NCBI GenBank assembly: GCA_963828555.1
Contig: CAWHEL010000002.1
Location: forward strand, 372,001-436,000
Source: JADJPO01 sp963828555
GTDB lineage: Bacteria; Actinomycetota; Actinomycetes; Actinomycetales; Kineosporiaceae
Direction: 5' to 3'
Length of the DNA: 64,000 bases
The notes under the pieces were generated by a model. The model had not been told where the DNA came from, made no database searches, and saw only the letters and a program-made list of their open reading frames with translations. Of this stretch, positions 33,598 through 41,866 are shown one piece after another. Numbering within the stretch: position 1 is the stretch's first letter; every line of letters starts with the position of its first letter. The position numbers and the translations under genes are program-made.

Positions 33598-34929
33598 TCA
33601 GCTGGCGGGCCAGCTGGAGTCGATGTTCTTCAGCGTGGTGTCCAGATCCTGCTGGCCACTGATCCAGGAGGTCATGTCCTTCCAGAAGGTACCCGCACCG
33701 ACGGCACCAGGCATCTGGTCGGACCCGTCGAACAGGAACGTCGACGATCCGTACGCGATCTTCGCGACGTCCTGGGCGATCTTGCCCTTGTACTTGGTGA
33801 CGTCGAAGGTCTTGTGCGGGGACAGGAAGTTCGTCGGGCCGGCAGCCTGGTCGCCGATGCTCGGGTCGGCCAGCATCTTCATCGCGGCGCGGGCACCCGC
33901 GCTGTCCTTGAGCAGAACAGCCAGGTCACCACCGCCCAGCAGCGGGTTCTCGCCGCCCGCGGTCGCCGGCGGGAAGCCGAAGACACCCACCTGGTTGTCC
34001 AGGTCAGCCTTGACCGCGTCCGGGAAGAACGTGGTGATGAACGACCCCTGCTTGTACATCATGCAGCCGGGCTTGGCGTCGAACATCGGGTTCGCCGCGC
34101 TGCCGAACGGGTTGCTCGCGATCGACTTGCGGCCGCCGACCACGTTGCCCTCGGTGAAGGCGATCTTCTCGAACTCAGCCGCGGCCTGGCGCACCAGCGG
34201 AGAGTCGAACTTGGTCTCGTGCTTGACCCACTTGTTGTAGCCGTCGACCCCGCCATAGCGCATGATCAGGTCTTCGAACCAGTCCGTCGCCGGCCATCCG
34301 GTGGCGGCCTCCGACCCGATGCCCAGGCACCAGGGCGCGGTGGCCGTCTTGTCCGCCTTGATCTTCTCAGTCAGCGCGTTGAGCTCGTCGATCGAGGTGG
34401 GGGCCGTGTATCCCGCGGCGTCCCAGGCCTTCTTGTTGTAGAACACGAAGCTCTTCGCGTTCGCGCTGGTGAGCAGGCCGTAGAGCTTGCCGTCCACGGT
34501 GCCGGACTCGAGCGTTCCCGGGATCATGCTCGCCTTGAGGGCGGCCATGTCGACCACGTCGTCGAGCGGCGTGGCCTTACCGCGGCTCACGATGTCGGCG
34601 ACGACGCCGGGCTGCGGGATGAGCGCGATGTCGGGGGTGTCGTTGGCCTGGATCTTGGTCATGATCAACTGGTTGATGTTGTCGACCTTCGACCACTCGA
34701 CAGTCATGCCCAGCTCTTTGGCCTTGGCATCCGTCGCGACCTTCATGCCGTCCATGACGGGCTTGTCGACACTGGTCCAGATCGTGACCTTGGATCCCGA
34801 GACCGATCCGGAAGGGGCTGCTGCGCCCGAGGTGGAAGCGGTGTCGGAGCTGGAGCTCAGACAGCCCGTGGTCAACAGCGCGGCTGCACCCACCGCGGTG
34901 AACGTCTTGATGAGGGTTGGCCCTCGCAT
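33598..34929 (-). CDS. sugar ABC transporter substrate-binding lipoprotein
   Basis: 443 residues. The signal peptide ends in a lipobox LLTTGC, followed by a Ser/Thr/Ala-rich linker. The mature part is an extracellular solute-binding protein family 1 fold: VTIWTSVDKPVMDGMK, DTPDIALIPQPG, KLYGLLTSANAKSFVFYNK. It is closest in style to AglE-type alpha-glucoside or oligosaccharide binders. First gene of the three-gene uptake operon. Confidence 0.9.
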   Translation of the reverse strand: MRGPTLIKTFTAVGAAALLTTGCLSSSSDTASTSGAAAPSGSVSGSKVTIWTSVDKPVMDGMKVATDAKAKELGMTVEWSKVDNINQLIMTKIQANDTPDIALIPQPGVVADIVSRGKATPLDDVVDMAALKASMIPGTLESGTVDGKLYGLLTSANAKSFVFYNKKAWDAAGYTAPTSIDELNALTEKIKADKTATAPWCLGIGSEAATGWPATDWFEDLIMRYGGVDGYNKWVKHETKFDSPLVRQAAAEFEKIAFTEGNVVGGRKSIASNPFGSAANPMFDAKPGCMMYKQGSFITTFFPDAVKADLDNQVGVFGFPPATAGGENPLLGGGDLAVLLKDSAGARAAMKMLADPSIGDQAAGPTNFLSPHKTFDVTKYKGKIAQDVAKIAYGSSTFLFDGSDQMPGAVGAGTFWKDMTSWISGQQDLDTTLKNIDSSWPAS

Positions 34930-35296
34930 CGATGGCTCCTTCGACCTAGTGGGTACTCGATGCCCCCGAAGTCTCTCCGGGGCGTCTGCGCGAGGCCCAG
35001 ACGGGCTTCACTGCAAACGTCTTACTCGATCAGAGAGCACCTTTCTCCTGCGCATCGGGTCGTGTCAAGGGACCGTTATGGTGCTGTGATGTGCGGGTTT
35101 ACCCGCTCGAAACGTCCATACGCCCCTGACCAGCGCCAAGCGCCGACCACCCTGACCCGAGGATGACCTGTAAAGGTTTACTTTGCGAGCGGAGGACACC
35201 GCGGAATGTCGCGCGGCGCCCCTGCGGCGGGCCCGACGGGGTGCCAGATGACGGGACGACGGAGCGTGTGCCGGCAAGCGCTGTCACACTGACGCC
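34930..35296. other. divergent intergenic region between ABC operon and shikimate kinase
   Basis: No gene seen in these 367 bases. It is relatively AT-rich for the window. It holds GTAAAGGTTTAC (35170-35181, palindromic GTAAA/TTTAC), a GCGGGTTTACCCGC palindrome near 35092, and AAACGTC in GCAAACGTCT and CGAAACGTCC, all possible LacI-type operator pieces for the sugar operon. No regulator gene is adjacent. Confidence 0.45.
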
Positions 35297-35896
35297 GTGG
35301 TCGGCGAGCGAAACGGAACCAAGATCGAGCACGCGCAGTGTGGCGCCGCCGAGGTCGGGGTCGGCCGGCGGGGCGGGGCACCCCTCGTGCTGTTCGGCTT
35401 CATGGGCGCCGGCAAGACCACCGTCGGCCGGTGCGTCGCCGCGCGGCTCGGAGTTCCGTTCACCGACACCGACCACGTGATCATCACCGAGCAGGGCCGG
35501 CCGATCCTGCAGATCTTCGCGGACGACGGCGAGGCCGCCTTCCGCGAGATCGAGCACCAGGTGATCAGACGGCTCCTCGTCGAGCAGGACGGTGTGCTGG
35601 CCCTCGGCGGCGGAGCGGCGATGCATCCGGGCACCCAGCAGCTGCTGAGGGCGCACCCGTTGGCCATCCACCTCAAGGTTACTCTCGAGCACACCCTCGA
35701 GCGGTGTGGCGACGACCCCTCCCGGCCGATGTTGCGCCGTCCGGACCTGGGCGAGATCCACGCCCGGCGGATGGAGGTCTACGACGCCGTGGCCACCCTG
35801 ATCCAGATCACCGACGGGCTGGACGGCGAGCACGTGTGCGGTGAGGTGATCCAGGCCGTCGAACGGTGCTGGGCCGGCTCAGCCGCCCAGGTCTGA
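35297..35896 (+). CDS. shikimate kinase family protein
   Basis: 199 residues. Walker A is GFMGAGKTTVGR; the shikimate-binding Asp is in PFTDTDHVI, followed by FADDGEAAFREIE, ALGGGAAMH and the lid Arg in SRPMLRRPD. All are standard for AroK. The N-terminus is about 25 residues longer than usual and there are no aro neighbours, so it may be a second shikimate kinase or act on a related polyol. GTG start. Confidence 0.85.
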   Translation: MVGERNGTKIEHAQCGAAEVGVGRRGGAPLVLFGFMGAGKTTVGRCVAARLGVPFTDTDHVIITEQGRPILQIFADDGEAAFREIEHQVIRRLLVEQDGVLALGGGAAMHPGTQQLLRAHPLAIHLKVTLEHTLERCGDDPSRPMLRRPDLGEIHARRMEVYDAVATLIQITDGLDGEHVCGEVIQAVERCWAGSAAQV

Positions 35897-37363
35897 CTCG
35901 GCCACCACCCGCAGCGCCTGCGCCGCGATGGTCAGGGCCGGGTTCATCGCGGCCGAAGAGGGGAAGAACCCGCCGTCCACGACCCACAGGTTGTCCAGGT
36001 CGTGGGCTCGGCACCAAGGGTCGAGCACGCTGGTCGCCGGGTCGGTGCCCGCCGCCACCGTGCCGCACTGGTGGCTGTTCATGCTGATGTCGAACCACTG
36101 GGTGAACACCGCGTCGTAGCCGACGCTGCGCAGCAGCCGGCGGGCCCGGCGGTGCAGCCGACGGTGCGGCTCGGTGTTGCGCGCCGTCCGAGTGGTGGTG
36201 ATCGTGCCGTCGGCGCCGAGGGTGACCCGGTTCTCCGGGTGCGGCAGGTCTTCGGTCATCACCAGCCACTCCACGCTGCGGGTGGCCAGGGCGTCGAGCA
36301 GGCGCAGCGGCACCCGGGTCGCCCAGCTCTTCATCATCACGCCCTGCACCTTGCCGATCAGCTGCATGGCGCCGAGCTCGTGGTACCAGTCGTTGACCGA
36401 CAGGGTCTTGGCGAAGGTGACGTCGTTGGCCCGGTTCAGGTCCACCGCTGCGATGTGGGCGTTGTTGTGCATCATGAAGTTGCGCCCGACCAGTCCGGAG
36501 GAGTTGGCCAGCCCGCCCGGGTGCGCATCGTCCGCGGAGGCCAGCAGCAGCGCCGCGGAGTTCACCGCCCCGGCCGCGAGCACGTAGCGGTCGCCACGGA
36601 TCGTGCGCTCGCCGTCCACCGTCTCGACGATCAGGTGGTCGACCCGCCGGCCGTGCCCGGCAGGCACGATCCGCCGCACCCGGGCCCCGGTGATCAGGTC
36701 GACCGACCCGGTGGCGATCGCCGGGTCGAGGGCGCAGGTCTCGGCATCGCTCTTCGCCCCCAGCGGGCAGGGGAAGCCGTCGCAGGTGGCGCAGCGGATG
36801 CAGTCGCCGCCCTCGCGCAGGTCGACCCCCATCGCGTTGCTCACCGGGTGCACGCCCCGGGCCCGCAGCCGCCCGGCCAGATCGGCGATGTAGGGCTCGT
36901 GCGGCATCGCCGGGTAGGGGTAGGGGGCGCTGCGCCACGGCTCGGTCGGGTCCTCACCGGTACTGCCGTGCACGCGGTAGAGCGCCTCCGCCTCGACGTA
37001 GTACTGCTCCAGGTCCTGATAGCCGAACGGCCACGCGGGCGAGGTGCCGTCGAGGTGCTCGACCGCCTCGAAGTCGCGCTCGCGGAACCGCGGCAGGCTG
37101 GCCCCGTAGACCTTGGTGTTCCCGCCGACCACGTAGTGCACCCCGGGCGCGAAGGCCGTGCCCGCGCCGTCCCGCCAGGTCTCGGCCGGCTTGTAGCGGC
37201 GGTTCAGGAAGACCTCGCGCGGGGAGGTGTTCTCCGGCTCCCGCGGCAGCCGCTCGCCGCGCTCGAGCACCAGCACTCTGGCGCCACGCCGCGACAGGGC
37301 CCAGGCACAGGTCGAGCCACCCATGCCCGAGCCGATCACCACGACGTCGTAGGGGCCCGCCAC
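35879..37363 (-). CDS. GMC-family FAD oxidoreductase
   Basis: About 494 residues. Rossmann start YDVVVIGSGMGGSTCAWALS, the substrate-domain HYVVGGNTKVYGASL, and the GMC C-terminal signature with His in NSHQCGTVAAG and NPALTIAAQAL. An internal CIRCATCDGFPC cluster resembles the Cys-rich insert of some sugar and sterol oxidases. The start is set at GTG 37363, because the ATG at 37429 would overlap the divergent gene; both are possible. The 3' end overlaps the convergent shikimate kinase gene by 18 bases. Substrate unknown. Confidence 0.82.
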   Translation of the reverse strand: MAGPYDVVVIGSGMGGSTCAWALSRRGARVLVLERGERLPREPENTSPREVFLNRRYKPAETWRDGAGTAFAPGVHYVVGGNTKVYGASLPRFRERDFEAVEHLDGTSPAWPFGYQDLEQYYVEAEALYRVHGSTGEDPTEPWRSAPYPYPAMPHEPYIADLAGRLRARGVHPVSNAMGVDLREGGDCIRCATCDGFPCPLGAKSDAETCALDPAIATGSVDLITGARVRRIVPAGHGRRVDHLIVETVDGERTIRGDRYVLAAGAVNSAALLLASADDAHPGGLANSSGLVGRNFMMHNNAHIAAVDLNRANDVTFAKTLSVNDWYHELGAMQLIGKVQGVMMKSWATRVPLRLLDALATRSVEWLVMTEDLPHPENRVTLGADGTITTTRTARNTEPHRRLHRRARRLLRSVGYDAVFTQWFDISMNSHQCGTVAAGTDPATSVLDPWCRAHDLDNLWVVDGGFFPSSAAMNPALTIAAQALRVVAESDLGG

Positions 37364-37427
37364 GGCCCCGATACAAGCACTCCGCAGGTGCCTCTGCCCA
37401 GACTGCGCGGGTGGTTCACTCGTGTGC

Positions 37428-38474
37428 ATGGCTGCCACAGACCCCTCCTCCCTGCGCTGGGCACTGGTCGGCGCGAGCGACATCGCCGCGTCCCGGGTGC
37501 TCCCCGCGATCCGCGCGGCCGGTGGTGAGGCCGTCGTCGTCCGCTCCGGCGACGCCGGCCACGCGGCGCGGCTACGCCCAGGAGCACCGGATCGCGGCCT
37601 CCACCACCGACCTGGCCGAGGCCGTCGGGCGGGACGACGTCGACGCCGTGTACGTCTCCTCGGTCAACGCCGCCCACCGGGCGCAGGTCGAGGCGGCGGC
37701 TGCCGCCGGCAAGCACGTGCTGGCCGAGAAGCCGCTGGCCCTGACCCTGGACGACGCCCGCGCCATGGTCGCCGCCTGCCGGGCCGCCGGGGTGGTGATG
37801 GCGACCAACCACCACCTGCCCGCCTCCCCGGTGCACCGGCTGGCGCCGGCGGCTGGTGGCCGACGGGGCGATCGGCCAGGTGCGGGCCGTCCGCGTGCAC
37901 CACGCCGTCCAGCTGCCACCGCACCTGGCCGGCTGGCGGGTGCAGGACCCTGAGGGAGGCGGCGCCGTCCTCGACATCACCGTGCACGACGCCGCGGCGG
38001 TGACCGCGATCCTGGGCACCCAGGCGCTGTCGGTGACCGCCACGGCCGCCCACCAGGACAACGACCCCGCCGGCCCGGTCGACGCGGTGATGACCACCGC
38101 CGGCCTGGGCCGACCCCTCGGGCGCGGCGGCGCCGGTGCTGGTGCAGACGCACGACGCCTACAACAACGCCCACCTGCCGACCAGCCTGCACATCCTGGG
38201 CACGGACGGCGCGCTGTCCGGCGAGGACTGCAACACCGGCGACCCAGTGGGCTCGCTGACCCTGTGGCGCGGCAAGCAGGCCACCACGCTCGACGTCGGG
38301 CCGCGCGACGACCTGTACCTGACCACGATGCGGGCGTTCGTCGCCGCCGTGCGTGGCGAGGGCGAGGTACTGGTCAGCGGCGAGGACGGCGTGGCCTCGC
38401 TGGCAGTGGCCCTGGCCGTGCTGGACAGCCTGCGCACCGGAGCCCGCACCGACGTCGAGGCGGTCGCCCGGTGA
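37428..38474 (+). pseudogene. Gfo/Idh/MocA-family dehydrogenase with three frameshifts
   Basis: One gene split over three reading frames. It starts LRWALVGASDIAASRVLP (Rossmann), shifts near 37570 to GYAQEHRIAAS and AGKHVLAEKPLALT (the family's EKP motif), shifts near 37850 to GAIGQVRAVRVHHAVQL, and shifts near 38110 to LVQTHDAYNNAHLPTSLHI through the end at 38474. Each shift is +1, so three extra bases restore the first frame. No stop codon lies in the proper frame. It could be a true pseudogene or a cluster of base-calling errors. The family oxidises sugars or polyols with NAD(P). Confidence 0.8.
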
Positions 38475-39214
38475 CCGACGTCGACCTGAGCGAGGTCGAC
38501 CTGACCTCGGTCGAGGTTACGGGCCGCTCGGTCGGTCTGCACGGCTACCTCGCCGTGCCGGATGCCGCGCTCCATCCGGGCCCGTGGCCGGGCGTGGTGG
38601 TGGTCTTCGAGGCCTTCGGGCTGGACGCCGAGATGCGCCGGCACGCCGACCGGCTGGCCTCGATGGGCTACCTCGCCCTGGTGCCCGACCTGTACAGCGA
38701 CGGCGGGGTGCGGCGCTGCCTGCTGAGCACGTTCAAGGCGTTCTTCGCCGGCCGGGGTCGTCCGTTCGCCGACCTCGAGGCGGCCAGGCAGTGGCTGATC
38801 GCCGACGACCGCTGCACCGGCGGGGTGGGAGTGATCGGGTTCTGCCTGGGCGGCGGATTCGCCCTGCTGGCCGCCGCGCGGGGGTTCGACGTCGCGTCGG
38901 TGAACTACGGCGTTCCGCCCAAGGACCTGGAGGCCGCCCTGGACGGCGCGTGCCCGATCGTGGCCAGCTACGGCGGTCGGGATGCCGCCGTCCGCGGCGT
39001 GGCCTCACGGCTGCAGGCGCTGCTCATCCCTGCCGGGGTGGCCCACGACGTGCTCGAGTACCCGCAGGCCGGGCACTCGTTCCTGAACGAGGCGCCGAAT
39101 GGGCCTGCGCTCTTGCGCCCACTGCTCCGGCTGAGTCACGCCGGCCCACACCCGGCGGCGGCCGAGCACGCCTGGGCCCGGATCGAGGCCTTCTTCGACG
39201 CCCACCTGCGATAA
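38471..39214 (+). CDS. dienelactone hydrolase-family protein
   Basis: 247 residues, alpha/beta hydrolase of the DLH type. The nucleophile elbow GVIGFCLGGGFA has Cys as in dienelactone hydrolase; later SYGGRDAA (Asp) and PQAGHSFLN (His) complete the triad. The start is GTG at 38471, overlapping the preceding frameshifted gene (GTGA). It is far from the aromatic island and is not a C-C hydrolase like DmpD, so a link to it is doubtful. Confidence 0.85.
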   Translation: MTDVDLSEVDLTSVEVTGRSVGLHGYLAVPDAALHPGPWPGVVVVFEAFGLDAEMRRHADRLASMGYLALVPDLYSDGGVRRCLLSTFKAFFAGRGRPFADLEAARQWLIADDRCTGGVGVIGFCLGGGFALLAAARGFDVASVNYGVPPKDLEAALDGACPIVASYGGRDAAVRGVASRLQALLIPAGVAHDVLEYPQAGHSFLNEAPNGPALLRPLLRLSHAGPHPAAAEHAWARIEAFFDAHLR

Positions 39215-39250
39215 CGTCGGTGCCTTCCTGGACCCGGGGGGTTCGACACG

Positions 39251-41770
39251 ATGAGTTCGGAGATCGCCGCTGCGGCCGCGCAGCGCGCCGGGCGGCCGGT
39301 GCGCCAGATCGCTCTCGACGACGCCCAGGCGGGCGTCGTCCCTCGCTTCCGCGACGTCCTCCTCGCCCAGCCGGACGCCATCGCAGTGGCCGATGCGCAC
39401 CGCACGCTGAGCTATGCCGAGCTGGCCTCCGAGGCGATCGCGGTGCTCCGCGCGGTGCGCGGCGCCGTGCCCGCGGGGGCGCCGGTGGCCCTGCTGCACC
39501 CGCACGAGCCGGGCGCCGTCTGCGCCCTGCTGGGCATCCTGGCCTCCGGTCACCCGGTGGTGGTGCTCGACCCGCGCACGCCCGCGGCCCGGTTGCAGGT
39601 GTTCCTGGAGCGCTCGGGGGCCACTGCCGCCGTGGTGCACCCGGACACGGCCGAGGTGGCCACCCAGGTCGCCGAGCAGGTGCTACTGCCCTCCCCGGGC
39701 CCGGTGGACGTCGAAGACCTGTGGGCGCTGGTGCCGGATCCTTCGGCGCCGGCCGCGCTCGCGTTCACCTCGGGATCGACCGGGCGACCCAAGGTGGTGG
39801 TCAACGACCACCGGATGCTGGTCCGCGACGCCTGGACGAACTCGATCGACACCGGCTGCTACGGCGCGGACGACGTGGTGGCGCACACGTTGCCGCTGGC
39901 CTTCCACGCCGGGCTGATGGTGACCGTGGCCGGGCTGATGGTCGGTTCGCGGATGGAGCTGTACGACGTCCGCGGCTCGGGGATCGCCGGCCTGCCGACC
40001 TGGCTGCACCGGGTCGGGGCGACCGTGATGCATTCCAGCCCGGCCATTCTGCGCGCCTTCATCGGCACCCGGCCCGACCCGGCGCTGCTGGCCGGACTGC
40101 GCTCGCTGACCATCGCCGGTGAGGCTGCGCACGGGCGTGACGTCGAGGCGGCGCGGGCCCTGCTGCCGCCGACCTGCGTGGTGCGCAACCGGTACGGCTC
40201 CTCCGAGACCGGCCTGATCGCCGAGTACGCGGTGCCGGCCGACCACCCGCCGCTGGCCGGGCCGCTGCCCGTGGGGCGGCCGGTCGGGGACACCACGCTG
40301 CAGCTGATCGGCGACGACGGCCGGGTGCAGCCGGACGGCGAGCCCGGGGTGCTCACGGTGACCACGGCCTACCTCGCCTCGGGCTACTGGAACGACCCGG
40401 AGAGCTCGGCGAAGTCGTTCTCGCAGAACGACGATGGCACGCGCACCTACCGCACCAGCGACGTCGGGGTGATCGACGGCGGGGTGCTGCGGCTGCTCGG
40501 CCGGCGCGACCACAGCGTGAAGATCCGCGGCTACCTGGTCGAGCCGGGGGAGGTGGACGCCGCCCTGTTCACCCTGCCGCACGTGACCGAGGCGGTCACG
40601 GTCAGCGCCCCCCGGCCCGGCTCGGACAGCGCGCGCCTGGTCAGTTACCTGGTCTCCACCGCCGAGCAGCCCAGCGCCGCTGCGGTGCGGGCAGAGCTGC
40701 GCGCGCTCGTCTCCTCGCACATGGTTCCCGAGGTGGTGCTGTTCCTGAAGGCCTTGCCGCGCACCGATCGCGGCAAGCTGGATCGGGCCGCGCTGCCGGA
40801 GCCGCCGGCGATCGGGGGCCCGGAGACCTATGGCCCGGTCAGCGACTGGGAGCAGGCCGTGGCCGACGTCTGGGCCGGGGCCTTGGAGCTGGAGTCGGTA
40901 GGCCCGGACGACGACTTCTTCGAGCTCGGCGGGGACTCCCTGGCCGCGGAGGCGGTGCTGGCCGCCACAGTGAGTCAGCTGGGCGTGCCGGCCCAGCAGG
41001 TCACCGCGAGCGTCCTGGTCGAGGCGCCCACGGTGCGCCAGTTCGCCGCCCGGCTGCGCCGCGCCCCGGACGCCCTCGGTGCGGTGCTGGTTCCGTTGCA
41101 GCCCAAGGGGTCTGCGCCACCGATGTTCTTCGTCGCCGGGGGCGGCGGGTTGGGCGTGGCATTCGTGGCCCTGGCCCGGCGCCTGGGTGAGGACCAGCCG
41201 TCGTATGCGCTGCAGATGCACGGGATGGAACGCCGGGGCTTGCCCGACTGGACCGTGAAGCGCGCCGCTCGGCGCAGCATCAATGCACTGAGGACCGTTG
41301 CGCCACGGGGCCCCTACCGGTTGGCCGGGCACTCCTTCGGGGGGCTGATCGCGCTGGAGATGGCACATCAGCTGCGGGCCGCCGGCGAGGCGGTGGAGTT
41401 GCTGGCGATCCTCGACTCCTTCCCGCCCGACCCGGCGATGCACCCCGCGCCTGAGCCGCGCCCGCTGGTGAAGCGGCTGAGGGCCGGGCTCGGCCTGGCC
41501 GCGACCGGGTGGGCCACCACGCCCGGTACCGGCAACTACTGGCGGTTCTACGACCTGACGTCCTTCGTCGGCCGCCACCACCGCAGCACGCCCTACCCCG
41601 GCCGGGCGGTGGTGATGGTCGCCGATTCGCCCGACAAGGCCCAGCGCTCGGCCTGGGCAGGGCACCTGACCGGCGACTGGCAACTGGTGGAGGTCGGCGG
41701 AGATCACCTGTCGATGCTGCGGGAGCCCCACGTCGCCGCCATCGCCGCCGCCCTCACCGCCACCCTCTGA
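39251..41770 (+). CDS. free-standing NRPS-like protein: adenylation, carrier, thioesterase
   Basis: 839 residues in three domains. Adenylation spans residues 30-515, with core A3 FTSGSTGRPK (172-181), A8 around GRRDHSVKIRGYLVEPGE and the A10 Lys509. The carrier domain has Ser563 in FFELGGDSLAA for phosphopantetheine. A type-I thioesterase has Ser695 in LAGHSFGGLIA and a late His in GGDHLSML. There is no condensation domain. Such A-PCP-TE proteins can dimerise aryl or amino acids (furanone, quinone or lactone products) or load one monomer. No tailoring or Ppant-transferase genes are near. Confidence 0.9.
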   Translation: MSSEIAAAAAQRAGRPVRQIALDDAQAGVVPRFRDVLLAQPDAIAVADAHRTLSYAELASEAIAVLRAVRGAVPAGAPVALLHPHEPGAVCALLGILASGHPVVVLDPRTPAARLQVFLERSGATAAVVHPDTAEVATQVAEQVLLPSPGPVDVEDLWALVPDPSAPAALAFTSGSTGRPKVVVNDHRMLVRDAWTNSIDTGCYGADDVVAHTLPLAFHAGLMVTVAGLMVGSRMELYDVRGSGIAGLPTWLHRVGATVMHSSPAILRAFIGTRPDPALLAGLRSLTIAGEAAHGRDVEAARALLPPTCVVRNRYGSSETGLIAEYAVPADHPPLAGPLPVGRPVGDTTLQLIGDDGRVQPDGEPGVLTVTTAYLASGYWNDPESSAKSFSQNDDGTRTYRTSDVGVIDGGVLRLLGRRDHSVKIRGYLVEPGEVDAALFTLPHVTEAVTVSAPRPGSDSARLVSYLVSTAEQPSAAAVRAELRALVSSHMVPEVVLFLKALPRTDRGKLDRAALPEPPAIGGPETYGPVSDWEQAVADVWAGALELESVGPDDDFFELGGDSLAAEAVLAATVSQLGVPAQQVTASVLVEAPTVRQFAARLRRAPDALGAVLVPLQPKGSAPPMFFVAGGGGLGVAFVALARRLGEDQPSYALQMHGMERRGLPDWTVKRAARRSINALRTVAPRGPYRLAGHSFGGLIALEMAHQLRAAGEAVELLAILDSFPPDPAMHPAPEPRPLVKRLRAGLGLAATGWATTPGTGNYWRFYDLTSFVGRHHRSTPYPGRAVVMVADSPDKAQRSAWAGHLTGDWQLVEVGGDHLSMLREPHVAAIAAALTATL

Positions 41771-41784
41771 CCCTGCCCCGGCGA

Positions 41785-41866
41785 AACCTGCTCATGCTCC
41801 GCAGGGGTACATCCCAAGGCCTATGTAAGCGCTTGCGCATGTACCCCCGCGGAGCATGAGCAGGTT
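41785..41866. repeat. family A palindromic repeat, copy 7
   Basis: Arms AACCTGCTCATGCTCCGC and GCGGAGCATGAGCAGGTT. It lies at the convergent ends of the NRPS-like gene and the FAD/Fe-S dehydrogenase gene and touches the latter's stop. Confidence 0.92.

Noticed and set aside
32482..35166. 894-codon open frame on the plus strand across the ABC transporter genes
   Set aside because: Antisense shadow of three well-supported transporter genes, with His/Asp/Gly-rich composition and no domain.
38471..39214. Candidate 2-hydroxymuconic semialdehyde hydrolase (dmpD)
   Set aside because: The nucleophile is Cys in GFCLGGG as in dienelactone hydrolases, not the Ser elbow of C-C hydrolases, and it is far from the island.
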